Shown here one piece after another: positions 1-11,129 of a stretch of 64,000 nt of DNA (positions are counted from its first letter, which is position 1; each line of letters starts with the position of its first letter). Source of the DNA: Argopecten irradians (lineage: Eukaryota > Mollusca > Bivalvia > Pectinida > Pectinidae). Under the pieces are notes generated by a model. That model was given only the letters and a program-made list of their open reading frames with translations, was not told the DNA's origin and made no database searches. The translations under genes and the position numbers were made by a program. The stretch lies in the NCBI RefSeq assembly GCF_041381155.1, contig NC_091139.1, positions 7,936,383 to 8,000,382 of the forward strand. Reading direction: 5' to 3'.

Positions 1-121
1 GTCGTAGATCTACCTGCCACCAGACCTCCTTATGGCCCCCGTCTGTATGTGCACAGCAGTCAGAGGCTATTCTCTGTGAGGTACATCCGTCAACGGCTTT
101 AGGAACTGACCCATTTGTTGA
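1..121 (-). pseudogene. Truncated FTP lectin fragment at left edge
   Basis: Minus-strand frame with STNGSVPKAVDG, CCAHTDGGHKEVWWQVDLR. It is FTP-like, but it is preceded by a stop and lacks the first residues of the usual exon, so it looks 5'-truncated. It runs off the window. It could be part of an exon with a shifted acceptor. Confidence 0.5.
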
Positions 122-3100
122 TTATGTAATGAAACGATGGACACTTTCTTTTAAGAAATAATTGTTATATGGTATTGTGGCTTTACGCGCTCCATTTAAA
201 ACTGACTACATTTTTTAACGTATAAGTAAAAACAGTATAACGGGTAGGCATGTTCTGTGATGCTATGCAGAGGATGCAACGGTCGAGAAAATTCATGTAT
301 ATGTTTACAGTCTAAATACATTTTACTATCATGTTTTGTTCTAATTAATGTAAATAATTATAGTACTTAATGCCATATCAGGGATGAAACATTTTCCGCC
401 AATAAATGTTGAGTCGTCTTTTATGTAAACAGAGCTTGTTGACTATACATGTGTGTGGCAGTAATTAGCAAAACAAGAGTCTAATTTGTTTTTTTTTTTT
501 TCCATTTTCACAAACAAGCAAAACTTTTTATATATAGGATGTCCCAAAAGGTATAGGGTGTCATTATCACAGCGTAGTCTTTCACTACATTTATAAAACG
601 TTCGCATTGGTAGAAGATATGTTATACATTCTTTCCTTTATCAGTTTTTATGTTTATATGCAGTGTACATTTAGACGACTCATCATTTTAAACAAATACA
701 TGTATACCCTTTTCACTGACCATGACCTCATTTTAATAAATGTCCAAAGAAAGTAGTAGCACGGATGCAGGTTTGGTCTAATGAGCCGGTAATCCTAACA
801 TGTTTGACCTCCGGTTACTTTCTGGAAATAACTTTCTCCCCAAAAATTTCCATTAAGAAATCACTGTAATCTAAACTGTGCAAGAAAACTTAGTTTAAAT
901 CTGACTATGCATTGTACGGGCGTTTTGAAATTTATTATCTCTGGAAATGATTGTCTGGTTGAATTTTCATGGCTATTCTGAAGCATTTATGACAGTGTTC
1001 GAACATTGTCCTTGCTCCTTCTGACATAGGAACACCTTTTCCACACATGCTATCCAAACGTTCTCAATAATACGTTAAAGTGTTACGTCATGCTCACTCG
1101 GTCATTGCTCCTTCATAAAGAACTCTCCTTTACACATTTCTTTGCTCCGATTAAAAATTCCTTATTTACCTGATAATTGGCCTATTTTATGAGTAAATAT
1201 TAAGCATTTTTTATTCTCAATATTAACCATTACATTTACTGGCATTTGTAAATCTAGAATCTTTCCGGGGATTCTTGTTTTGAATTAAACCGTTCTTTGG
1301 TTGAGAGACTTATTTCAGTAAAGTATATGCTTATTACATTTGAATAGACAGCGAAGATCTGAAATGTAGATATATAATGAAAATAGATATTGTCTCTCAT
1401 ATGTTGTGACAGAGACAACATCGTGGCCACAGCCCCACTTTTCCCTCGGGTAAAAACAATGCTGATCAACCAAAAAAAAGTAGTGAGGTTTCAACCAAGC
1501 CATAGAAGTAGAGACTAATTTAACGCGAATCGGTGCGATAATTACCAGTAGACATACAACGGTAACATACATTTTTGTACAGAATAATTTTATGACACCG
1601 CGCTCGAATAATAAACATAAACGGTTTTTTCTGTGTGTCAAAGCCCATATACATGTAAATTAAGATATCAAATAAGGGAGACATTTGCTACGGCTAATAT
1701 GCTGTCAATTGAGATCGGTGCTTGTAAGAAGGTGCTATATACTGGTTTTACAAATGAAGCTATAGAACGTTCTAGAGGGATCACAATGTATAAGCATGTT
1801 TATGATTAAACATTCTTACGATACGAGGGGGGCCCAGGTTGATCTATTTCTGGATTATTCTGTGGAGTTGTTTATTTACTGACTTCATATATTTCTAGAT
1901 TTAAGAAGTTCTTCAATATTTTTGAAGTTTAAGGATTTAACTATGCATGTATATATACTCCGGCTGTCAAGAGCTAAATTAAATAGTGCAAATATGACCA
2001 TATTTCATATTTATTTAGAACCAATTATCGTATCAGTGTAATCCAGATGAAAAATAAAACATTGGTAATAGATTTAGAAATTATTGCAAAAATCGTCTGC
2101 CAAAGCTGCGGAAGGATAACGTCCAGACTGTCGGATACGGTTGTCTCCCGCTTCGATTCAAAATGGTGTTACCTTGACGTGAACGTGAAGGGACTGGCAT
2201 TGTTTTGGTTGTTTATGTAGCCTGTAGATTTAATTCAAGTAAAACAATGTATGAAAGGTAAATCACCATCCATTTACTGTTATACAGTATTTGTTATCGT
2301 CGCTTCAGTCTCCTTCATCATTTGCTGGTTCCAGATACGTTCTTACGCATAATGTACATTGCGACATACGTCACACAGGGACATGGTACATTTTATTGTT
2401 CTTCTGTAACGCAATTTTAATTTACTCGATCGAAAAAGGGCTAATAAAGCAGTAAAAGGTCAGAAAAAAATCTCATAGACTCAATCACATCATAATATAT
2501 GTGTAGAATTGGTCTGAAATATACACCTTTGTTGACGACGTGAAAAAAAACTAACGTAAAAACTGCAAAATGAGAGCTTAAATGTTCTTAAAAAGTAGAA
2601 ATCTCTCAGTGATATTTGCAATTTTTTAATCAACCACTGTTTAGATATTGGCCTAGTAGTCCTGAACCTACGTTTGCTTTTATCTTTTCTTGTGCGAAGA
2701 GAAATGTTAAGCTGGCCATGCTCATAAGTAAATAAAACATCGAGTTCAACTTCAGTGAAAATTAAAATAATTACAATATACTGCATGCATAGATTTATAA
2801 TTTAATTGCATATTACAAACTGTCTATGGACATTTGCATTAACTCCTCTGTAAATTTGTTAAGAACATTGTTAATTAGGAACCTGTAAAAATTAATAATT
2901 ATACAAGGTCATTTTTCATTTACTTAATTCCAATTTGAAGGAGGAGTCTCTGGTGGTTATGACTCATAAGATTATTTTTTGTTTACAGATACCCGGTGGT
3001 AAGGAAATATGACACATGATTAAGATCACGTCGTCAGAGTTCCTTGTGAGTTATTGAAATTAAACAGGAGAGTAATTTTTTGGACCAGGTTTGTTGGAAC

Positions 3101-3384
3101 GAAGTGATATTTTTGAATGTTTTTTCATGAATGATAATGCAATTAGAATTAATGCTAATCGGTCAAGGACGCCAGAGGGCCTAAATTGACATTACTCCTT
3201 GCTATATCGTTCTTGTACCACAAACAATTACTTTTATGTATTGTAAGCCATATCTCTTTATTTTTGTTTATATTATTACATCGTGTTTTTAAATTTAGTT
3301 GGTGGTTCTTCTTTTCTGTTATTATCAAGTAACACAATATATGTGACACATTTATTTGAAGCCTCTATCAAGAAATCTACTTAC
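122..3384. other. Non-coding stretch left of gene D exon 5
   Basis: AT-rich intron-like DNA. I looked here for the missing second half of the second lectin domain and saw neither the QYVxFYN nor the ELCEVQV signature on the minus strand. Confidence 0.6.
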
Positions 3385-3600
3385 ACTGCTGTCTGTATAC
3401 GATGTTAATTGTCTGTATCTGTTGGACGGTCCCGAGATCTACTTCCCACCAGGCTTCTGGGTGACTTCCTTCTGGATCTGTATGTGAACAACTCCCGTGC
3501 GGTGTTACATCCTTTGTTATAATACCATCTACTGCCTTAGTGGCTACGTACTGACCATTCGTTGAACTCTGAATAGCGGTTTTACCATGTGCAAGATCTC
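3385..3600 (-). CDS. Gene D exon 5: second FTP lectin domain, N-terminal half
   Basis: A 216-bp phase 1-1 exon with GKTAIQSSTNG, KAVDGIITKDV, GSCSHTD and AWWEVDLGTVQQIQTINIVYR. It matches gene B exon 5. Its partner half was not found downstream within the window. Confidence 0.85.
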
Positions 3601-6600
3601 CTGAAAATAATGAGTCACTGAATAACTACAGATAAGTTGAATCATTTTAGTTGAAGCTCTTTATCTGTTTTACTGAAAACGAAATATTTGTCGTTAAAAA
3701 CGTTTTTACTCTGTTACAAAGAACCATAATAATATAAAAGAGGACTAACGTTAATGTATATAAATATATATTGATACTGCACTTAAACGGATAACACTAT
3801 TATGAATACAGCGCTGAATAGCTAAGCATACATTTTGCGATTATTGTGTTATTTTCTCAGGCATATAACATTAAAACTGTAAACTTGTTCCGAAACAGTT
3901 TTCCGTCATTTCTTTTCATCGAAATGTAATACCATATGCTATCTTATCTCTAAATTTATTCTTAATACTATATCGCAATTATTAAGTAAATCCGGTAGGA
4001 GGTACACAAAAAGTCCACATAAATATATAACCCAACTACATTCAGGTACAATGTAAGCCATACATGTAGTTCATTCAACAGTTACTGTTTTTATACCAGT
4101 TTAGATATTTCCATCATATTATGTTAATATTGACTTACGTGGTCCAACAAAACAGCTTTGCCCCGACCATCTAGACTGACATTGTCCTCTTCGGCACGCC
4201 CCTGTATCTATATCACAGGCCCTGCCCCCGTAACAGTGACATCGGAGACTACAGGACAGCCCCATCCACCCTGTCTGACATTCCTTGACATCACACTGTC
4301 CAGTGTCTGGGTCACAGCCACCAGACTTACAATGACAGGTACCGCCACAGTTATTTCCGAATCGACCAACTGGACATCCTGTGTCAAAATATAAAGTCGT
4401 CGTGAATATTCTGTATTTTGAATATTACAGAGTTATATCTGCCCTTGCAAGTAGGTATCGATTGTGGCCTCATACATGTATGTTTGCAAGAACAACGTCA
4501 TACTTTTTAGAGAAAACGACGTGAATTTCGCTCACAAAATAATGACGTCATAATTGGTACCTACCTGCAAAGGCTTTGACTCTGTAAAATGCAAAACGGA
4601 ATAGTGCCACTCCCAACATATAAGACTGATCCTAAACAAATTACATAAGATAATAAAGAAAATTACAACTACGATCAAAACTCAAACTAGAATACAACGT
4701 TTACATTCATGCTTTTAAATGTCATATATACTTGTTAGTTGTTTAATCCTTCTAAAAACGGTGCTAATGTGTTCGATTGATATTTATATTTATCAAACAT
4801 TCCATTTAAGCATTGGTTGTCATATTTTTGACATGCATTGGTGTGTAACATATATTGGGTATTTAGCATAGCCAATTGTGCGCGTTAGCGCACCATGATT
4901 ACATGCTAGAACACTCAATGTATGTTACGCACCAATGCATGTCAAAAATGTGCCAACCAATACTTTTATTTACATTTGTATAGTCATTCTCGTTATAAAA
5001 AGAAAAAGGGTAAAAACTTAAGAATGAAAAGTATGTTATACGATTGTTCAAAATGATGGAACAGCCAATTATTTGTAAAATGTGTTGGGTTCTTGCAATT
5101 TCCAATATGTTGCCATGGACAATAAACTAAACAATAACAGTAGATGAAATAGTCCCAACGATAAAACGAAATATACAAAGATAAGTACAACATTTCATTT
5201 GATTTCAAATATGTTAATAAGAATATAGATCTATTTCCAAATTTAAAAATATGTTATATTCTTCAGTGAATTATCATACTGACGTAAATCCCAGTCATTC
5301 CTTGACCTTTTGAACTCTGATTGTGCATTAGTACGCCAGAGCCTAACTGCCAATGTAAATACTGGAAAATATCATACATTGAGCTTAGTAGCAACATATA
5401 GGTACTGTGCTGTGCTTTGTTTGCAAACTTCTGTGAGAATTCGCTACGCAATATATTCCTGAACCTTAAATGATATACCTACCATAGACTTGGACTTCAC
5501 ACAGTTCAATATATGCGCCTTCTCCGCTTGATTTACTGTTGTAGAACACGACGTATTGGCCATTAACATGACGACACTGTCGGGTCTGGTTAAACGTTGG
5601 TAAATCTGCACCAGTACTGGTGTCATGGTAACACAGATGTCCGTCTTGTCTATTGATAGAGCCATCAGATTGAGTCATGTTGTTATCATTTGTAACGTAC
5701 AGACTGTATCCTTGCAGACGACTTGGATCTGTACATACAATTTGGTATGGTAAACTGATTTAGTAACAACACCATGAATCGTCTACTTTATTAATTCACC
5801 TTTATTGTCATATTATATCACATACATTTAAAAGGTTTAAAATATTATATATCTACCTTCGATTACGGATAGGTATTGGGAGGGGAGTAACCGTTTGCAT
5901 GGTTAATTAAACTTATAGATTTGCAATAACTAGGTCTAAAATAGTGGATATTTAAATATATATAGTTTATATTGATCGAGGGCTGTTTGGCGTGACTTGA
6001 CGTATACAGATTCTTGATTTCTTCATCCGCTTGTCCAAATATTCACTCCGCTTCATGAGTTGTACATTTACTTGGTGAACTTACATACAATGTAGCAAAG
6101 GAACTGTACACAGGTCATTTATAACGGTTCATTCAACAACAAAAAGGTACATATAGAAATGTAACCTCCATGTAAGGTCATATAAATATAACATTGAGCG
6201 GTAATGGTAGCTCCATACTTTTGGGAAAACACATGTCATTTTTTTTTCTAACGGATGTTATTTTCTTGCATTTTTCATGAAGATTTCAAATCTGTAAAGA
6301 AATTTCAGCTTGAAATATACAATCCGTGTAAATTTATTGGCCGAAAATAGAAAAAAAAATATAAAAAATGTTTTCTGTAATATTAAGGTGAATGTGGTCT
6401 CAATCCCTTTGATTTTTTGTCTTAAATTTCTAACGATAGAACAATATACAAAATTATTGTATTTTTACAAATGCTAACTAATTTTCGTTATTTACCATGA
6501 CCGTTTCTATACGTTATTATCATGTTTTGTCATATTTTCGTCCCTAAAAGCAATGAATAGGCGAAAACGGAAATGAAAACCAATGTCAATTTTACAATAT

Positions 6601-9600
6601 TTGTATATGATATGCCCAAGGTAATATGATTTTCAAATGTGGACAAATATGGGATGTGATGTAATATCGGTTTATGTCAGTTTATTTATATGATTTTCTC
6701 CAATTTTGGTGTTTTAAAGTGAATAGCCGAGGAAAGAAACCAATCTAAATGCGTTCATTGGCCTTCCAAACGTTCCTACATATCAAAACGACTGTCCAGT
6801 TTTGACCATAAAAAATTATGGAAAAGTCCCGTGTTTTAGAACATTTCAAAAATAACTCTTTGAAAAACGAGTCTGTGTGAAAACGTCAACATGAACATAG
6901 CCAGTCGGGAGGACATTTTAAGATATAATATAAAATAATTTCTTCACATGGCAGAAAATTTTATTTTTCTATTTCATAAGAAATTATAAGGGCCTTGCTC
7001 TTCGTGCCCTCACTTCTAAGGCAACATATACACGAAAATATAAGAAAAAAACATTCCTCAAAATTAGATCCTACAAACTGACACCTTCAGTTTGCGGCCG
7101 CCATTTTTTTATACATATGGGAGGGGGGATCATGGGTTATCACTATGGATATGCGACCTTTATTATACATTATGATTGTGTAAAAATCTTGAACACCTAC
7201 AACCAACTTGAATGTCTTGACGTTCGATCAGGTATGGCACAAGTGACTGTAAAATTAGCAAATTATGGTATTGTTGGAAAACGTCGAAAATGGTTAAAAA
7301 AAACTATAGCAATCCTAGACAACAAGTATTCGTAAGAAATAGTAGATCTTCTGTTAAAGCTACTTTTATAATTTGTATGTTTAAGGTGATTTGAATAAAA
7401 AATTAGGTAAATATGTCTATTGGCTGCTTTACAATGCACGTACGTTGTTTTAGACCAACGGATGGAGAGTAATCATCTAATGAAAAACAAATCATCTACA
7501 TCCATGTGGTGAAACAACCATCAAGGAACCTTAAGAAGTCGTGTAATTCCGGTCAATGATAGCCGCAATATACCACTCGGCTACTAAAGTTACTTTCATA
7601 CCTAACTTCAGTTTTATAAGAGTTTCATCCAAGTATTTCAAAATCAAAGTGGCATACGTATGCGCTTTTTAGCCCTCATTTTTGTGTAAAAAGACTTGAC
7701 TAAAATAAAAAACATTACGTTTCAAACCAATTTCTGTTTAGACAAACTACATAACAAAAAAACAAGTTTACAATTTTGTTAGACCTGGCTAGGTGAATGA
7801 CTAAGAAAATCAACATCATCGTTAAAATAATTATTTGCACTTTTACACAACAGTTACAGTATGATGTTTAAAACAATGACTTAACCGTTGGATAACACTA
7901 TTTGGCCTTCAGACTATAGGTATAAATATTAAATTTGAAGGAATTTCCACCTCAAAATTGGTACCATTCTGTTCTTCAATAGTACAATTTAGGATGGAAC
8001 TCTTGTGAATGTTCGGTAGCTCATAACAATGACTAGTCGTATGCATATCGTTGATAACTTTATCCGTTTTTATCATATAAACATAAGTCGTATGTTTGTA
8101 GCAGAGGATTTTTCGAGTTTAAAAAAAAAACATTTTTGATATGTATAAAATCCAGCGTTGTGGAGCGAGTTAAAAATCTCTATTCATTACTACCACTGCG
8201 CTACCTTTACAACTTACCATGATGTCTGTACGTGATGTTGATCATCTGTATCCTATACACTTGTCCTAGGTCTACCTTCCACCAGGCCTGGTGGTGACCG
8301 CTTCCCGTGTGGGAGCAGTGTCCACTTTCTAACTGAGTCGCAAGGATTCCGTCCACTGCTCTACCGGCGTCGTACCTCGTTAATTGGCCGTTGACGTATC
8401 CCTGATATGTTGCGCTTTGATATGCTGTTTTGTTAAGAGCCAAATCACCTTGAAAATAAATGTAATGTATATGTATTTGTTATTTTCAATGAAGAGTATA
8501 ACCTCACGAAAATATACATATGTAGGAATCGAGTATGCTATTTGCAGACTACAGTATACTTAAACTAGTCGCTACTAATTGTTGAATGGTACCATCTCAT
8601 CCAATAGCTATTAAACAATATTTTAAATTAATCTTAACAAGTTAATGAAACATATTTAATGTCCCTATATATCATATGTAAACATTGTCAAATGTTCCGT
8701 CTTACTTATTCAGCAGCAAATGAAGTTGGTATTTGGTGGGTAAACATATATGTGAATAATAGTATCTGGATAGGTAATTCAGTGGACATGAAAGGTTAAG
8801 ACTGGAGACAATGTTATTTTTCTTAATGACCTTTTGAAATGTCCATACTTCATAAGTGTTTACAATTTTGATGAATTTAAAGAAAATTTTAATGTTAATA
8901 CTAATTTTGTAACTTACCAGGAAATTATAAATTCATGTAGAAAGTACTTATCTCACAAACAGTTTGATAATTTCAATCAGTCATATCCATTTATACTCAT
9001 AAAAAAGGATCAAAAGAATTCTACCACATACTTTGTCAAAATAACACTATGTCTTCTGGTAAAGGAGAATGGAGCAATTTATTTGAAATTAATGTGGAAA
9101 CTTGGAAGCAAATATACATGACTCCTTTCCGAGTTACTTCAAGATCAAAACTTCAATGGCTACAATACAGAATAAATCAACATATCCTCTTAACACACTC
9201 ATATGTATTCAGAATTGGCTTATCTGAAAATTCACATTGCTTTTTCTGTAAGACAGAAATAGAAACAATAACACATATATTATGGGAATGCAGAGAAGTA
9301 CAATTATTTTTTGAAAATTTTGAATGTTTGCTAGAATTATTATTTATTCCTTTTTCGTTCAATAAAAAAGACTATCACTTTTGGTATACCCAACAATAAA
9401 AGCATTTATTACAAAACTGATAACCTCATTTTACTCATTTTGAAACAATACATTTACAGATCTAGATGTCTACAACAAAACCTACCAATAACATCATTAA
9501 AAACTATTATAAAGGAAAACTATGATATTCAGAAATACCTTAGTATTTGAAAAGGAAAAAAATGTAATGAAGAATTCAATCAAAATTGGAAAAATTGATT

Positions 9601-10758
9601 AAGCTTATAGAAATCACACACCCAATCTCTGACAGCACGACTTGAAATACAATGAACTAATATACCTGATTGTTTTAAAATAGTAACCAATAACTTTGCG
9701 GAACTGCAAACCTCCAGCGAATATATATTCCATACTATACCCCCTCCCTCTCTCTTTCTCTCTCTCTATCTCTCTTTCCCCCCCCCTCCTACCCCCCTCC
9801 CTCTCTTTCTCCCTTATTGTACTTGCATGCATATTTGTATAATTTGTAAGTGTGTGTGAATGTTATGGCATGTGTGTATAGGATAAACAAAGAATTGACA
9901 AAATTGAGTATGTATAAGTTTGTATATCCTGTATGTTTGTGAGTGTGTGTGTGTAAGGGAAGGGTGTGATAGTGTGTGTGTGTTGTGTGTGTGTGTGTGT
10001 AAGATAAAAAAGGAGAATAAGATTGAGTAGAATGCATGAGAAGGATGGTGTTGATGATGAATAAGCTGAGAATAAGGATAATTAATAACTGTAATAATGC
10101 AGATAATTACTTATATCTATGAAAATTCAGATTGAAATATGTTTGTTTACTAAGTAAAGATGAGGAAATGTATTACTGATGTATAAGAATATGTCTGGAA
10201 AAAATAAAAAAGTTACAAAAAAGACAATGAATGAAATACGTTGCAAATCCACAGTGTGTAGTTCATTCATTATTAAGACAAATTATCTTGTACTACCGGG
10301 TGTTTGCATGCTTTGTTAGAGCTATACATTACGATTTTGACCGGTTTTGATATAAAAATAAAACGTGGATTTTAAAATAATTTCCTTCACCACTGTTGTC
10401 AAGTACGATTCTTCACTTTTCCGTCAAAAGAAGACGGAAAGCAGAAAAGCGATGTGTATTGTGAGATGAAAAATAGATTGAATAGGTCAAACATTAGAAC
10501 GAGATGACGATTAAAATAGAGAACTGGCGAGGCGAACACCGCTGGGGAGTAGCATAACGAGAATGAATGAACTTCAAATGAAGACGAAGATTGCGAGTGA
10601 TACAGATGTAATATGACAATTTGGTAGGGCAATATATCACATCGTACTTTAAAACAAAGTTTAGGTAATGAACCATTCAAATACTTACGTGAACAATTCA
10701 CGAAATAAATCCCAAAACAAGTCACAAGGAAAGCGGTGTAATATCCAATAATCTCCAT
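3385..10758 (-). CDS. Gene D: 5' part of a fourth lectin-headed EGF receptor
   Basis: Five intact exons in coding order: 10689-10758 (signal peptide, starting MEIIGYYTAFLVTCFGIYF), 8218-8448 (first FTP half), 5483-5728 (second FTP half), 4139-4378 (two EGF modules) and 3385-3600 (first half of the second FTP domain). These total about 334 residues in one open frame, with good splice sites throughout. The order and exon phases match gene B. The second half of the second FTP domain, expected before the left edge, was not found between 122 and 3384. A broken lectin fragment occupies 1-121. The 3' part of the gene lies outside the window or is lost. A LINE fragment and a MITE sit in introns 1 and 2. 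Confidence 0.75.
4139..4378 (-). CDS. Gene D exon 4: two EGF modules
   Basis: A 240-bp exon equivalent to gene B 49147-49386, with cysteines in register: GGTCHCKSGGCD, WMGLSC, CHCYGGRACD, WSGQSC. It is open throughout and has an ACAG acceptor and a GTAAGT donor. Confidence 0.85.
4808..4966. mobile_element. Fold-back element in gene D intron 3
   Basis: Two arms of about 52 bp (4808-4859 and 4914-4966) are near-perfect reverse complements, sharing TTTTTGACATGCATTGGTG. The loop contains the small palindrome GTGCGCGTTAGCGCAC. It has the form of a short non-autonomous DNA transposon or hairpin element. Confidence 0.65.
5483..5728 (-). CDS. Gene D exon 3: first FTP lectin domain, C-terminal half
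   Basis: A 246-bp phase 1-1 exon with GYSLYVTND, CYHDTSTGADLPTFNQTRQC, GQYVVFYN and IELCEVQVYG, ending at a GTAGGT donor. It completes the FTP fold begun in exon 2. Confidence 0.85.
6714..6990. mobile_element. MITE copy, same family as 38407-38752
   Basis: Starts TTAAAGTGAATAGCC and matches the reverse complement of the right end of 38407-38752, including GCGTTCATTGGCCTTCCAAA. It also shares ATTTCATAAGAAATTATA near its far end. The distal terminus is not clear. Confidence 0.6.
8218..8448 (-). CDS. Gene D exon 2: first FTP lectin domain, N-terminal half
   Basis: A 231-bp phase 1-1 exon with NKTAYQSATYQ, GRAVDGI, LESGHCSHTGSG and AWWKVDLGQVYRIQMINITYR. It is closest to gene B exon 2 but has eight extra residues (GYVNGQLT region) before GRAVDG. 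Confidence 0.85.
8720..10225 (+). mobile_element. 5'-truncated LINE fragment in gene D intron 1
   Basis: Plus-strand remains of a reverse-transcriptase C-terminus. The open stretches 8834-9121 and 9049-9399 lie in different frames and give KLQWLQYRINQHILLTHSY, then SHCFFCKTEIETITHILWEC. The C-x2-C...H-x4-C set is the zinc-binding knuckle found at the end of LINE reverse transcriptases (zf-RVT). Similarity continues in broken frames to about 9600, then a 3' tail with TC and GT simple repeats ends near AAAAATAAAAAAG at 10200. It is 5'-truncated and frameshifted. The LINE clade is not certain; L1/Tx1-like is my best guess. Confidence 0.65.
9746..10005. repeat. TC-rich and GT simple repeats
   Basis: A pyrimidine-rich TC/C run at about 9746-9812 and GT runs at about 9946-10000. 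Both lie within the 3' tail of the LINE fragment. Confidence 0.8.
10689..10758 (-). CDS. Gene D exon 1: signal peptide
   Basis: ATG at 10756-10758 opens 23 codons with a hydrophobic core and end FVNCS before a GTAAGT donor in phase 1. It matches gene B exon 1 in position and phase. Confidence 0.75.
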
Positions 10759-10820
10759 GATTAATACTCCACTAAACGCCTCTGATCACCTCATGATGTC
10801 CTAGATGTGGCCATACTATT

Positions 10821-10925
10821 TGTAATGATAACCAGGAAGTTAAATTCCTCCATTACACGATATAGATAGGGACCAGGAAGGCCATGTTATCAGTGAAACC
10901 GTTATCATACCCGGGTCCCGCTGGA
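10821..10925 (-). promoter_or_regulatory. Conserved upstream block of gene D
   Basis: Lies 63-167 bp upstream of the gene D ATG. In coding orientation it holds ATGATAACGG, CACTGATAACATGG, CCTTCCTGGTCCC, a TATAT-like stretch, and ACTTCCTGGTTATCATTAC. Repeated GATA-type and ETS-type words are shared with the blocks before genes B and C. It is probably a core promoter or 5'UTR. Confidence 0.55.
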
Positions 10926-11129
10926 ATTCTCTATTTTTTCATATCGTCACAGCTCAATGTTGTGACCGTTATCTCGTGTGGAGTACACGGGTGGATAGTG
11001 TTATCTTAGTAGTAGTGTCATGGCGGATATGAACAATGACAATTGAAGTTTCTCTGTGATCATAGCTCCAGTGCTTAGATTATAATGTAGCCTATAATGT
11101 AGGGAAAGGACTATACGAAAATAGTTTTG

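Noticed and set aside
10399-10758. 119-residue reading of the gene D first exon running past its donor
   Set aside because: The GTAAGT after NCS and the matching exon in gene B show that the exon ends at 10689; the rest is intron.
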